Part shown: piece after piece, positions 44,689 to 53,775 of the stretch
How the letters are laid out: each line of letters opens with the position of its first letter
How positions within the stretch are numbered: the stretch's first letter is position 1
NCBI RefSeq assembly: GCF_026283945.1
Contig: NZ_JAPDPC010000001.1
Coordinates: forward strand, 1,612,001 to 1,676,000
Direction of reading: 5' to 3'
DNA from: Dyella humicola
GTDB taxonomy: Bacteria; Pseudomonadota; Gammaproteobacteria; Xanthomonadales; Rhodanobacteraceae
Length of the DNA stretch: 64,000 bases
Program-made: the position numbers and the translations under genes
Notes under the pieces: model-generated
What the model was told of the DNA's origin: nothing
The model's input: only the letters and a program-made list of their open reading frames with translations
The model's database searches: none

Positions 44689-45216
44689 TCAACGTGCTTG
44701 CAGGGCAGAGCCAAACAAATCGCCGTGGGCGACACCGCTCTCCAATGCCAATAGATAACGTTTCGTCGGCAAGCCTCCACCGAAGCCGGTAAGGCTGCCG
44801 TCACTACCGATAACGCGGTGGCAGGGCAGCACGATCGGTAATGGGTTGCGGCCGTTCGCTGCGCCGACCGCGCGCATGGCCAGCGGCTGATAGATGCGCT
44901 GCGCCAGCTGACCGTAACTGATCGTGGTGCCATAAGGGATACGCGCCAGCTCGTGCCACACCTTCAACTGGAACGATGTGCCTCGCGGATGCAGGGGCAG
45001 CTCAAACTGCTGGCGTTCGCCCGCGAAATATTCCTGCAACTGTCGCCGGACCAGCGTGAATGGTTCGGCCGCGCGCCGCCAGTGTGCTTGCGGCGCCCTC
45101 TGATGACGGCCGCTTTCGAACCAGATCTCGCGCAGTCCGTCATCGTCGGCCACGAGTCGCAGGATGCCGACCGGGCTTAGGAATTCGTCGTACCAAATGG
45201 GTTCGTGGGATGACAT
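44689..45216 (-). CDS. ogt: Methylated-DNA-[protein]-cysteine S-methyltransferase
   Basis: 175 residues from the ATG at 45216. It takes the methyl group of O6-methylguanine onto its own cysteine and is used up once. The PCHR active site is in IVLPCHRVIG, the HTH recognition helix is FQLKVWHELARIPYGTTISY, and the asparagine hinge is in ANGRNPLP. The start codon overlaps the stop of the Ada-AlkA gene (TGATG), so both repair proteins are co-translated. Confidence 0.95.
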   Translation of the reverse strand: MSSHEPIWYDEFLSPVGILRLVADDDGLREIWFESGRHQRAPQAHWRRAAEPFTLVRRQLQEYFAGERQQFELPLHPRGTSFQLKVWHELARIPYGTTISYGQLAQRIYQPLAMRAVGAANGRNPLPIVLPCHRVIGSDGSLTGFGGGLPTKRYLLALESGVAHGDLFGSALQAR

Positions 45217-46718
45217 CAGCTTGCTCGCTTCTTCGGCGCGGCGCTGGCCGCATCGCTTGCGCTGCGCCACAAATGCATCACTGCGTAAGCCCGCCATGGA
45301 CGCCACGCTTCCGCCAGAGCGCTGAGCGCCTTCGTACTGAGTTCCGGCGCATTGCCTGCGGCAGCGCGGCGAAGGATCAGGTCCGCTGCGGGGAATGCGT
45401 CAGGGTGGCTCAGTGCACGCATCGCCATGTAGTGCGCCGTCCACTCGCCGATACCCGGCAATGCCACCCAACGCTCGACGAACGTATCGAGTGGCTGTTC
45501 GCTGCGAAAATCGATGCGGCCATCCAACAGCGCCTGGGCCACGCCGCGAACCGTTGCCGCACGCGCGGTAGTCAGGCCGCACTCGCGCAGATCGACATCC
45601 GCCAATGCTTCCGGGTTCGGAAATAGTCGCTCCAATCCGGGCATCGGCGACGTCGCGAGCGGCATGCCGTAGCGCTTCACGAGTCGCGTGGCGAGTGTAC
45701 GTGCGGCGGCCACACTGACTTGCTGGCCAAGAATCGCACGCACGGCAATTTCGAAACCGTCCCAGCCACCCGGCAGGCGCAGGCCGGGACGCTTGCGTAG
45801 CAACGGCGCGAGCACGGCACTTTGTTTCAGCGTGTCGCTTATCGATCCAGGGTTCGCATCCAGATCGAACATACGGCGTAGTTTCGTGACGACGCCCAGC
45901 ATTTGCGCCGGCTGCGGGCAATGCAGCTGCAGTTGAAGCGCATGCTCACCGCTCGGCCACGCGCTCAGGCGGAGCCATCCCGGTGCATCGGCGGGACCGA
46001 ATACGCGTGCGTAACTGTGCTCGTCCACTAGCTCCACGCCCGGCAACGCGCGCCCGCGCAGAAATGCGAGTATCGCGTCGAAGTCGTAGGGCGGACGGTA
46101 GCCGAGCCGTAGCGTGATTGCGTCGCCGTTCACCGCACCTGGGTGGCGCCGAAGTTCTCGTGGCTGCATGCGGTTTGCCTGCAGGAACGCAGCATTGAAA
46201 CGGCGTTGGCTACGGAAGCCGGACGCCAGCGCAACCTCGGTGACAGGCAGCGCCGTTTCCGTCAGCAGCTGTTTCGCGAACAGCAGGCGACGCGTCGTGT
46301 GCACACTGATCGGCGGTGCGCCAAGGCGCTCCACGAATAGGCGTCGCAACTGCCTTGAACCGAGGCCGACGCGTGCGGCCATCGCTTCCATCGACAAGTC
46401 ATCCAGCGCGCCGTTCTCCATCAGCTTCAGCGTCCGCGCTATCACATGGTCCCCGCGTTGCCACGCGTCATTGCCGGGCGCAAGTTCCGGGCGGCAACGC
46501 AGGCAGGGGCGAAAGCCAGCCGCTTCGGCCGCTGCCGCACTGCCGTAATAGCGCACGTTTTGCGGTTTCGGCGATGGCGCAGGGCATACCGGGCGGCAAT
46601 AAATACGCGTGCTCGTGACGGCCGTGAAGAACAGGCCGTCGAAGCGCGCATCGCGGCTCAGGCGAGCCTGTTCACAGGCTCGCTCATCGGGAAGTTGCGG
46701 GTCATGGATCGGCGACAT
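45216..46718 (-). CDS. Ada-AlkA fusion: methylphosphotriester-sensing regulator and 3-methyladenine glycosylase
   Basis: 500 residues. An N-terminal Ada metal-binding domain (about 20-85) has the zinc cysteines Y-C-R-P-V-C and C-L-R-C. An AraC-type helix-turn-helix region (about 90-195) follows. The rest is an AlkA glycosylase: an N-terminal domain, then helix-hairpin-helix (VALPGIGEWTAHYMAMRAL) with the catalytic Asp in FPAAD. It lacks the C-terminal methyltransferase domain of E. coli Ada; that job is done by the adjacent ogt. Such fusions act as methylation-responsive activators of their own operon, which is inferred here. Confidence 0.93.
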   Translation of the reverse strand: MSPIHDPQLPDERACEQARLSRDARFDGLFFTAVTSTRIYCRPVCPAPSPKPQNVRYYGSAAAAEAAGFRPCLRCRPELAPGNDAWQRGDHVIARTLKLMENGALDDLSMEAMAARVGLGSRQLRRLFVERLGAPPISVHTTRRLLFAKQLLTETALPVTEVALASGFRSQRRFNAAFLQANRMQPRELRRHPGAVNGDAITLRLGYRPPYDFDAILAFLRGRALPGVELVDEHSYARVFGPADAPGWLRLSAWPSGEHALQLQLHCPQPAQMLGVVTKLRRMFDLDANPGSISDTLKQSAVLAPLLRKRPGLRLPGGWDGFEIAVRAILGQQVSVAAARTLATRLVKRYGMPLATSPMPGLERLFPNPEALADVDLRECGLTTARAATVRGVAQALLDGRIDFRSEQPLDTFVERWVALPGIGEWTAHYMAMRALSHPDAFPAADLILRRAAAGNAPELSTKALSALAEAWRPWRAYAVMHLWRSASDAASAAPKKRAS

Positions 46719-46793
46719 GCGCGCAGGCTAGCACTGATCGGGCAACTCAACTCGCCGTTTTCGGACATCAATGATCGTGTGGTTTTCGGTCCG

Positions 46794-47357
46794 TCATTTG
46801 ATGGGTGCCATCAGGTGCTGATACGGCGTGCCGGCCCACATGACGTACGGCGCGCTCGCATCCGGGTCCGCACTCTTCGGGTAGTTGTCGTAGAACAACT
46901 CCGCGCCCACGATCATGACGTGCGCCCCAGTCTTGATCCAGTGATTGCCAGCCGTGGGTTTTGTCGCGTACGGATCGGTGTTGCTCGCATCGGTACCGCC
47001 CGCCAGCATGTAGATGAAGCCGACCTTGCCGCTCGGCGGCGGCTTGTGCGACATGTAGGCATTTGCCCAGTCCAGCGCGTTTTTATCCATGCACATCGCG
47101 TCCGGCCCTGGCGTTTCAGGGTTGTCCGGCATGCACGTGAAGCCGTTCGTGCCCTGGCGCAGCGTACGCATGTTGCCTTTCGCATCCGACACCACGATCG
47201 TGGCGTTTTTCGCGATGCCCGGTGGCGCCGCTCGCGTGGCACTCGCGATCAAGGCCTCGTCGGTCGGGAGGGCCTTGTCCGCAGCCTATGCGCCGGCGCT
47301 GACGCCCAACATGGCCGTGGCGACGATGACAGGTCCGATCAGGTATTTCGCGCTCAT
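46794..47357 (-). pseudogene. Secreted conserved hypothetical gene with amber codon in the signal peptide
   Basis: From an ATG at 47357 the frame reads a 23-residue signal (MSAKYLIGPVIVATAML...), then a TAG at 47286-47288, then continues in the same frame as AADKALPTDEALIASATRAAPPGIAK to the stop at 46794. The part after the TAG is a well-preserved domain that I associate with a widespread family of unknown function. It has conserved Cys and Met in FTCMPDNPETPGPDAMCMDKNA, an Asp- and Thr-rich GGTDASNTDPY and a late WAGTPYQHLM. Signal sequence and domain meet at the TAG, so it is probably a recent single-base change (TAC or similar to TAG). The first in-frame candidate start after it is a TTG at 47252. 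Confidence 0.7.
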
Positions 47358-47605
47358 GGACGTGTTCTCCGATGCGGATTCACGACGGCCCCGCTTGGAT
47401 CCCCTTGCCCAGCCTGGGTGCGGAGTAAATGCCAATCAATCAGCCAGATGGCAGAGCGCCTTGAGACAGCGGGCGCCAGCGCGGACGTTACGGGCGATCG
47501 CGCGCGAATGGGGCCGCCATGGAGGCGCTTTTGCCGCAGTGCGGTTTGCGGGTGCCGGCCAGCCCCGCCACAATCGGCCTTTCCCACCGATCGTGACCTT
47601 CGTCC

Positions 47606-49276
47606 ATGAACGCTCCCACCCGCATCGACACCACCCGTACCGTGCGTGCACCGCGCGGCACCGAGCTGAGCTGCAAGAGCTGGCTCACCGAGGCACCGTT
47701 CCGCATGTTGCAGAACAATCTCGATCCCGAAGTAGCAGAAAATCCGGCGGAACTCGTCGTCTACGGCGGCATTGGCCGCGCCGCGCGCAATTGGGAAAGT
47801 TTCGACGCGATTTTGCGTGCACTGCGTGAATTACGCGATGACGAAACGCTGTTGATCCAGTCCGGCAAGCCGGTCGGCGTGTTTCCGACGCATGTCGATG
47901 CGCCGCGCGTCTTGCTTGCGAATTCCAACCTTGTTCCGGCCTGGGCGAACTGGGAGCATTTCAACGAGCTCGATAAAAAGGGCTTGATGATGTACGGCCA
48001 GATGACGGCCGGCTCGTGGATCTATATCGGTTCGCAGGGCATCGTGCAGGGCACGTACGAGACGTTCGTCGAGATGGGGCGCCAGCATTACGGTGGCAGC
48101 CTCAAGGGCAAATGGATTCTTACCGCCGGTCTAGGTGGCATGGGCGGCGCGCAGCCGCTTGCCGCGACGCTGGCTGGCGCGTGCTCGCTGAACATCGAAT
48201 GCCAGCAGAAGAGCATCGATTTCCGCCTGAAGACCCGTTATGTCGACGAGCAGGCGAACGATCTGGATGACGCGCTCGCACGCATCGCGAAATACACCGC
48301 TGCCGGCGAAGCGAAGTCGATTGCGTTGCTCGGCAATGCGGCGGATGTATTGCCCGAACTCGTGCGCCGTGGCGTTCGCCCGGATGCCGTGACCGATCAG
48401 ACCAGCGCGCACGATCCGGTGAATGGCTATTTGCCGAGCGATTGGACCGTGGAGCAGTGGTTCGAGCGCCGCAAGAGCGATCCGGCCGGCACCGCCAAGG
48501 CGGCCAAGCAGTCCATGCGCAAGCATGTGGAAGCCATGCTCGCGTTCCACGAGCAAGGCATTCCGACGTTCGATTACGGCAACAACATCCGACAGATGGC
48601 AAAGGACGAGGGGCTCAGCAACGCGTTTGCGTTCCCGGGCTTTGTTCCCGCCTTCGTGCGTCCGCTGTTCTGTCGCGGTGTGGGCCCGTTCCGCTGGGTG
48701 GCGCTGTCGGGCGATCCGGAAGACATCTACAAGACCGACCAGAAGGTCAAGGAGCTGATCCCCGACGATCCGCACCTGCATCGCTGGCTGGACATGGCGA
48801 AGGAGCGCATCAGCTTTCAGGGCCTGCCGGCGCGTATCTGCTGGGTGGGCCTGGGCCTGCGCCACAAGCTTGGCCTCGCGTTCAACGAGATGGTGCGCAA
48901 CGGTGAGTTGAAGGCGCCAGTGGTGATTGGCCGTGACCATCTCGATTCCGGTTCCGTCGCCAGCCCGAATCGCGAAACTGAAGCGATGCGTGATGGCTCC
49001 GACGCGGTCAGCGACTGGCCGTTGCTCAACGCCATGCTCAACGTGGCGGGTGGCGCCACGTGGGTGTCGCTGCATCACGGCGGTGGTGTTGGCATGGGTT
49101 ACTCCCAACATTCCGGCGTCGTGATCGTGTGCGACGGTAGCGAGGCTGCCGACAAGCGCATCGCCCGCGTGCTGTGGAACGATCCGGGCACCGGCGTCAT
49201 GCGTCATGCCGATGCCGGGTACGAGATCGCGATCGAGTGTGCGAAGGAACAGGGCTTGAAGCTGCCCATGCTCTGA
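47606..49276 (+). CDS. hutU: Urocanate hydratase
   Basis: 556 residues, the standard HutU length. It converts urocanate to imidazolonepropionate with tightly bound NAD+. Visible are [12 protein letters not shown] (NAD binding, G-x-G-x-x-G), [12 protein letters not shown], and the active-site cysteine region ending [13 protein letters not shown]. The gene stands alone with a 248-base upstream region, with neither hutH nor a hut regulator next to it. The product would feed HutI encoded 23 kb to the left. Confidence 0.96.
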   Translation: MNAPTRIDTTRTVRAPRGTELSCKSWLTEAPFRMLQNNLDPEVAENPAELVVYGGIGRAARNWESFDAILRALRELRDDETLLIQSGKPVGVFPTHVDAPRVLLANSNLVPAWANWEHFNELDKKGLMMYGQMTAGSWIYIGSQGIVQGTYETFVEMGRQHYGGSLKGKWILTAGLGGMGGAQPLAATLAGACSLNIECQQKSIDFRLKTRYVDEQANDLDDALARIAKYTAAGEAKSIALLGNAADVLPELVRRGVRPDAVTDQTSAHDPVNGYLPSDWTVEQWFERRKSDPAGTAKAAKQSMRKHVEAMLAFHEQGIPTFDYGNNIRQMAKDEGLSNAFAFPGFVPAFVRPLFCRGVGPFRWVALSGDPEDIYKTDQKVKELIPDDPHLHRWLDMAKERISFQGLPARICWVGLGLRHKLGLAFNEMVRNGELKAPVVIGRDHLDSGSVASPNRETEAMRDGSDAVSDWPLLNAMLNVAGGATWVSLHHGGGVGMGYSQHSGVVIVCDGSEAADKRIARVLWNDPGTGVMRHADAGYEIAIECAKEQGLKLPML

Positions 49277-49415
49277 GCTTTGTCGCGTGCCGCGCCAGAC
49301 GGCGCGGTACGCGACTGCTTCCCCTTGCCCCGCCCAGCCCGCCGCCGAAGCGAGTCTTGGCGCTGCCCATCCAGGGGCGCATGATGGCGCCACATCCAAT
49401 GGGGGGAGTGGCGAC

Positions 49416-49805
49416 ATGCCGGTCGAACTGAAGATGCTTGGGTGGTCGATTCTGCTTGGGGTGATTTATATCCTGATCGCGGCGACGCTCGCTTCGCCGC
49501 AGCGTGGAATGGCCTGGGTTGCAAGTAACCGAGAAGGCGAATCGAAGCCGCTGTCGGGAGCTGCCGGCCGTTCGGACCGGGCCAGCAAGAATTTCCTGGA
49601 AACATTTGTATTCTTTGCGGCGGCTGTATTAGCCGTCGTCGCGGCGCAGCGCACGAATGCGTCGACCGCGCTTGGCGCGCAGCTGTTCTTTTGGGCGCGT
49701 GTGGTGTATCTGCCGGTTTATCTGATCGGCATTCCGTATCTGCGGACCCTGGTATGGGCAACCTCGCTAGCCGGTCTGCTGATGGTCGCTTTCGGCTTGT
49801 TCTGA
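49416..49805 (+). CDS. MAPEG-family membrane protein
   Basis: 129 residues from the ATG at 49416, after a GGGGGGAG ribosome site. Four hydrophobic helices are visible, with the MAPEG signature region around ASKNFLETFVFFAAAV and ARVVYLPVYLIGIPYLR. Eukaryotic relatives are glutathione transferases in leukotriene metabolism; bacterial ones have no assigned role. It is downstream of hutU by 139 bases and need not belong with it. Confidence 0.85.
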   Translation: MPVELKMLGWSILLGVIYILIAATLASPQRGMAWVASNREGESKPLSGAAGRSDRASKNFLETFVFFAAAVLAVVAAQRTNASTALGAQLFFWARVVYLPVYLIGIPYLRTLVWATSLAGLLMVAFGLF

Positions 49806-49819
49806 TTTGACGCCCTGCC

Positions 49820-49851
49820 GCGACGTTGCCGCGTTCGCGTGGCAACGTCGC
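49820..49851 (+). terminator. Stem-loop after the MAPEG gene
   Basis: GCGACGTTGCC (49820-49830) pairs perfectly with GGCAACGTCGC (49841-49851), loop 10, 14 bases after the stop. The T run is absent, so it could be a weak terminator. Confidence 0.55.
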
Positions 49852-50071
49852 TAGCCACGACCTCTTTCACTTAGGCGCATGTGAGCCAGCGGGATGAGTC
49901 GCGTCATTCATTTGACGATCGTCGATTTCTTGACGCCAGCCGTTCGCCGTCTCCGTGAGCTGGATACTCGCATTGACGACTGTCTATATTTAAATATGCA
50001 TAATTATCAATTACGTACGTTACATTTGTGCGGTTAAGCATTAAGTAGGGTGTTCGCAAGAGCTCCGGTGC
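49852..50071 (+). promoter_or_regulatory. AT-rich leader and likely promoter region
   Basis: Most of the window is GC-rich, but about 49976-50046 is AT-rich (CTATATTTAAATATGCATAATTATC, read in pieces). It lies upstream of the leader ORF and hairpins and is the best place for the promoter of the downstream gene. Exact -35 and -10 elements could not be fixed. Confidence 0.45.
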
Positions 50072-50143
50072 ATGACCACTATGCGCCTCCGACGCCTACT
50101 CGCGTCGGGCCGCCGGCAAGGGGTCGGCGGTTTTCCCTACTGA
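50072..50143 (+). CDS. Possible leader peptide of 23 residues
   Basis: An ATG at 50072 opens a 24-codon frame ending TGA at 50143, just 15 bases before the next gene. The translation, MTTMRLRRLLASGRRQGVG plus four more residues, is Arg-rich. Its codons cover a hairpin and a terminator-like stem, the layout of an attenuator. There is no clear Shine-Dalgarno and short ORFs are often chance. Confidence 0.3.
   Translation: MTTMRLRRLLASGRRQGVGGFPY
50110..50134 (+). terminator. Terminator-like hairpin in a 5' leader
   Basis: CCGCCG (50110-50115), 9-base loop, CGGCGG (50125-50130), then TTTT. A second hairpin, CGACGC-N6-GCGTCG (50090-50107), stands directly upstream. Both precede the gene at 50159 by 25 to 70 bases, suggesting transcription attenuation rather than simple termination. 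Confidence 0.45.
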
Positions 50144-50158
50144 TGATTGGAGAACTGC

Positions 50159-50932
50159 ATGAAAGCTCAATTTGAACGCACCGGCTCGCTGACCGAACTC
50201 GCCAGCTACCCGCAGTGGGCGCAAGACATGATCGCCTCCTGCGAACCCGCCCGCCGGAGCGTCCGTGACCACGCCATGTGGGACCTGATGAGCGAGGGGC
50301 GCATCGATCACCAGACCATGCGCAATTTCATGGTCGGTACTTGGTCGCTGATCGAGCGCTTTCCTTCGTTCATGGCGCAGAACCTGCTGAAGACCCAGTA
50401 CGGCCGTAGCCCTGGTGACAACCTTGCCCGCCGCTGGCTGGTACGCAACATCCGGGTCGAGCAGAACCATGCCGAGTACTGGCTGGATTGGGCTGACGGG
50501 TCTGGTGTGCCGCGCGAGGAGGTGCTCGGTGCGCGTCCACCCAGGGGAACCCAGACGGCGGCCGACTGGTGCCATGAGGTGTGCGGTCGCGATACCTTGG
50601 CTGCGGGCATTGCCGCAACCAATTACGCTATCGAGGGGGTGACCGGCGAATGGTCGCAAAAGGTCTACGACAGCGTAGCCTACGCGCAGAGTCTGCCGGA
50701 GACAGGTCGCAAGGCGACGTTGCGCTGGCTTCAGTTGCACGCTGCCTATGACGATACCCATCCGTGGGAGGCGTTGGAAATCGTGTGCACGCTGATGGGC
50801 ACGCGGCCGGCGCCGGAGCAGGTCGAGCATGTGCGGGAGTGCATCGTGCGCAGTTATACCAGCCTCCATTACGGACTGGAGCGTTGCATGGTGCCTCAGC
50901 TGGCCGAAGAGATGGGGGAGCGCGCTGCCTAA
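50159..50932 (+). CDS. TenA/PqqC-like heme-oxygenase-fold protein
   Basis: 257 residues from the ATG at 50159, after GGAG (50149-50152). The helical sequence has His and Glu at family positions (FMVGTWSLIERFP, RVEQNHAEYWLDW, LQLHAAYDDTHPWEALEI). It fits the iron-containing redox enzyme/TenA-like superfamily, which also holds PqqC and thiaminase II. In this bacterial group such genes are annotated as TenA family. No pqq or thi genes are adjacent, so a role in iron redox chemistry or thiamin salvage is open. Confidence 0.75.
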   Translation: MKAQFERTGSLTELASYPQWAQDMIASCEPARRSVRDHAMWDLMSEGRIDHQTMRNFMVGTWSLIERFPSFMAQNLLKTQYGRSPGDNLARRWLVRNIRVEQNHAEYWLDWADGSGVPREEVLGARPPRGTQTAADWCHEVCGRDTLAAGIAATNYAIEGVTGEWSQKVYDSVAYAQSLPETGRKATLRWLQLHAAYDDTHPWEALEIVCTLMGTRPAPEQVEHVRECIVRSYTSLHYGLERCMVPQLAEEMGERAA

Positions 50933-51005
50933 GTTTCAGACGGCGTCGTCGACAGTGTGATCAGCGAGATGTAGGTTTTCGAAGTGGTCGTGTAAAAGGT
51001 ACGCC

Positions 51006-53750
51006 ATGGATTCGATCCGCTCTCAAAGACCTCTGTCACGGCGCTTGAGGCCACTGGCCTACGGGCTGGTGGCCGTGATTGGTCTGATTCTCCTGTTGAC
51101 CTGGGGCGCGCTCCAGGTCCAGGTCACTCTCGCCGGTTTTCTCAACGGCGAGAGTGTTTGGAGCAAGGCCGAGAAGCAGACGGTCATCGATCTGCTGAGC
51201 TTCGCCGAGACCGGCGATGCGGCTCGGCTGGCCAGCTTCAAGGACAACTATGAGCTGCTGATCTCCGATGGCCGGGCGCGCGACGCGATTGCGTCTGGCG
51301 TGTTCGATCACGCGGACGTGCATAAGGCGTTTGCCCGCGGCAAGATCCTGCCCGCGGCCGAGCCCGGGATGATCTTCATGCTCCGGTATTACACCGGGGC
51401 ACGACACATGCGCGAGGCGGTCGAAGCCTGGCGCGCCGCCGACCGCCCCATCGCGCAACTCGGAAGGATTGCCGAGGAATTGCAGCGTGCCTACGCGCAG
51501 GGGCGGCCCGACGACGAACTGATTGCCCAACAGCGGGCGCGAATCAATGCACTCAACGACGAGTTGGAGCCGCTGACCAAGCGGTTCTCGCTGGAGGTTG
51601 CGCAAGGTGCGATCTGGCTCGGGCGCGTGTTGTTCGTGGGTGTGTTCTTCGCCGCCTGCCTGGCTTCCTTGCTATGGCTGCGCATGGCACAACGGGCACT
51701 GTCGCGCATTCGCGGGACGGAAGAGCGCTACAGCCTGCTGTTCGATAGCGCAGCAGACGCCATCGTCATGGTGGACGAGGCGAGTGGCCGCGTGCTTGGC
51801 GCGAATCGCACGGCGCGCGAGTGGACCGGACTCAATACCGATGCGCTGATCGGCGCCGAGCTCTCCAGCTTGTTCGTGCCCTTGCTGCACCGTGCCGACG
51901 GCGCCGTCACCGGCGAACTGCACGGACCCGACGGGCGCACGCGCCCGGTGGAAATGCGCAGCAGCGTGGCCAAATGGGGCGAGCAGAGCGTACGTCAGTC
52001 GATCTTGCGCGACATCACCGAGCGCGTGAACCTGGAGCAGCAGCGCCGTATCGCGTCCGAGGCGCTGGCGGGCATTGCCGAGGGGGTGATCATTGCGGAT
52101 GCTGCGCGTCGGGTGACGCGGGTGAACGCGGCGCACATTCGCATGACCGGTTTCACGGCGCAGGCGCTGCAAGGCGTGCGTTTCGACGACTTGCGCAGCC
52201 TGCCCGATGGATCCCCGCTACCCGATTCGGTATGGAAGGCCATCGACATCGACAGCAACTGGGTGGGCGAGGTGCGCAGCCGGCGCCTCGACGGCTCGGC
52301 GTATCCCGAACTGCTGAGCATCAGTGCGATCCGTGATCCGGACGGGGCCGTGCAGCACTACGTGGCGGTCATCAACAACGTCAGCGCCGCGAAGGCGAAC
52401 GAGAAGCGCCTCCAATACATGGCGGCACATGATCCGCTGACCGGCTTGGTCAATCGCGCCGAGTTCGAGCGGCGTTGCGTGCAGGCGATTGCCCAGGCGG
52501 AGCGCGACCGGGGCATGATTGCGGTGCTGTTCATCGACCTGGATGCGTTCAAGGCGGTCAATGACAGCTATACCCATGCCATTGGCGATCACCTGCTGGT
52601 GAAGGTAGCCGAACGCATCGCGTATGAACTGGGCGAGCGCGGCCTGGCTGGACGCATCGGCGGCGACGAGTTCACTGTCTTGCTCGGCGACCTGTATTCG
52701 CGCGAGCAGGCCAGCGCCTTGGCGGGGCGCCTGCTCACCACGCTGGCCGCGCCGGTGGTGGTGGGCGAATACGAGGTCGCGCTGAGCGCCAGCATCGGCA
52801 TTGCCTGCTATCCGCTGGATGGCATGGATGTGCCGACGCTCGTCACCAATGCCGACGCCGCCATGTATGCGGCGAAAACCGAGGAGCGCAACGCGTTTCG
52901 CTTCTATTCGCCACGCATGCACGCCGATGTGCTCCGACGGATCGCACTGGCTTCGGAGTTGCGCAAGGCGCTTGCGGAGAAGGAGTTCCGCCTTGTCTAT
53001 CAGCCCACGGTGGATATGCGCAGCGGCCGCATCGTGGCGGTGGAGGCGCTGTTGCGCTGGCATCATCCCGAGCGCGGCGCGATTTCGCCGGGCGAATTCA
53101 TCCCCATGGCGGAGAAGCTGGGTCTGATCCGCCGGATCGACCAGTGGGTGCTGCAGGCGGCCTGCACGCAAATGTACCTATGGGACCTGGCTGGCGTGCC
53201 GCCGTTGCGCATGGCGATCAATGTCTCTGCGCACTGGTTCGGCCAGGCCAATTTCGTTGATGACATCCGTTCCCTGCTCGAATCGCGCCGGCTGGCACCG
53301 GAGCGCCTGATGCTGGAAATCACCGAGGGCGCGATCCTGCGCCTGGGTGAAGAGATGGAGCGAACCCTGCATTCCTTGCACGCGCTCGGCGTGGGCGTCG
53401 CCATCGACGACTTTGGCACCGGCTACTCGTCGATGCGCTATCTGAAGCTGCGCGCCATCGCTTATCTGAAGATCGACCAGAGCTTCGTCTTTGGCTTGCC
53501 GGACGACAGCAGTGACGCGGCCATCGTCGAAGCCATGCTCACGCTATGCCGCAACCTTGGCATCAGCCCGATCGCGGAAGGCATCGAGACGGAGGAGCAA
53601 CACCGCTTCCTGCTCCGCGCCGGGTGTGTGGAAGGGCAGGGCTTCCTCTATTCCAAGCCGGTCGAGCCGGACGAAATCGTGCAATTGTTGAGCCCTGGCC
53701 TACGCCAGGGTGGTCCGCATCTCCGGCTGGTGCCGCCAGAATCGATCTGA
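51006..53750 (+). CDS. PAS-GGDEF-EAL c-di-GMP signalling protein
   Basis: 914 residues. Two membrane helices (about 16-36 and 205-227) flank a helical periplasmic sensor. Two PAS-like domains (about 240-345 and 350-460) follow. The GGDEF domain has an intact GGDEF at 552-556. The EAL domain starts with EALLRW (680-682) and has DDFGTGYSS and KIDQSF, so a phosphodiesterase site is likely competent. Both enzyme activities look possible; whether one dominates cannot be read. It is convergent with msrA. Confidence 0.93.
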   Translation: MDSIRSQRPLSRRLRPLAYGLVAVIGLILLLTWGALQVQVTLAGFLNGESVWSKAEKQTVIDLLSFAETGDAARLASFKDNYELLISDGRARDAIASGVFDHADVHKAFARGKILPAAEPGMIFMLRYYTGARHMREAVEAWRAADRPIAQLGRIAEELQRAYAQGRPDDELIAQQRARINALNDELEPLTKRFSLEVAQGAIWLGRVLFVGVFFAACLASLLWLRMAQRALSRIRGTEERYSLLFDSAADAIVMVDEASGRVLGANRTAREWTGLNTDALIGAELSSLFVPLLHRADGAVTGELHGPDGRTRPVEMRSSVAKWGEQSVRQSILRDITERVNLEQQRRIASEALAGIAEGVIIADAARRVTRVNAAHIRMTGFTAQALQGVRFDDLRSLPDGSPLPDSVWKAIDIDSNWVGEVRSRRLDGSAYPELLSISAIRDPDGAVQHYVAVINNVSAAKANEKRLQYMAAHDPLTGLVNRAEFERRCVQAIAQAERDRGMIAVLFIDLDAFKAVNDSYTHAIGDHLLVKVAERIAYELGERGLAGRIGGDEFTVLLGDLYSREQASALAGRLLTTLAAPVVVGEYEVALSASIGIACYPLDGMDVPTLVTNADAAMYAAKTEERNAFRFYSPRMHADVLRRIALASELRKALAEKEFRLVYQPTVDMRSGRIVAVEALLRWHHPERGAISPGEFIPMAEKLGLIRRIDQWVLQAACTQMYLWDLAGVPPLRMAINVSAHWFGQANFVDDIRSLLESRRLAPERLMLEITEGAILRLGEEMERTLHSLHALGVGVAIDDFGTGYSSMRYLKLRAIAYLKIDQSFVFGLPDDSSDAAIVEAMLTLCRNLGISPIAEGIETEEQHRFLLRAGCVEGQGFLYSKPVEPDEIVQLLSPGLRQGGPHLRLVPPESI

Positions 53751-53775
53751 TCCCGGCGGCCCGTGGCCGCCGTGC

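Noticed and set aside
49852-50158. TPP riboswitch before the TenA-like gene
   Set aside because: The conserved CUGAGA and ACCUGAUCUGG-type elements are missing.
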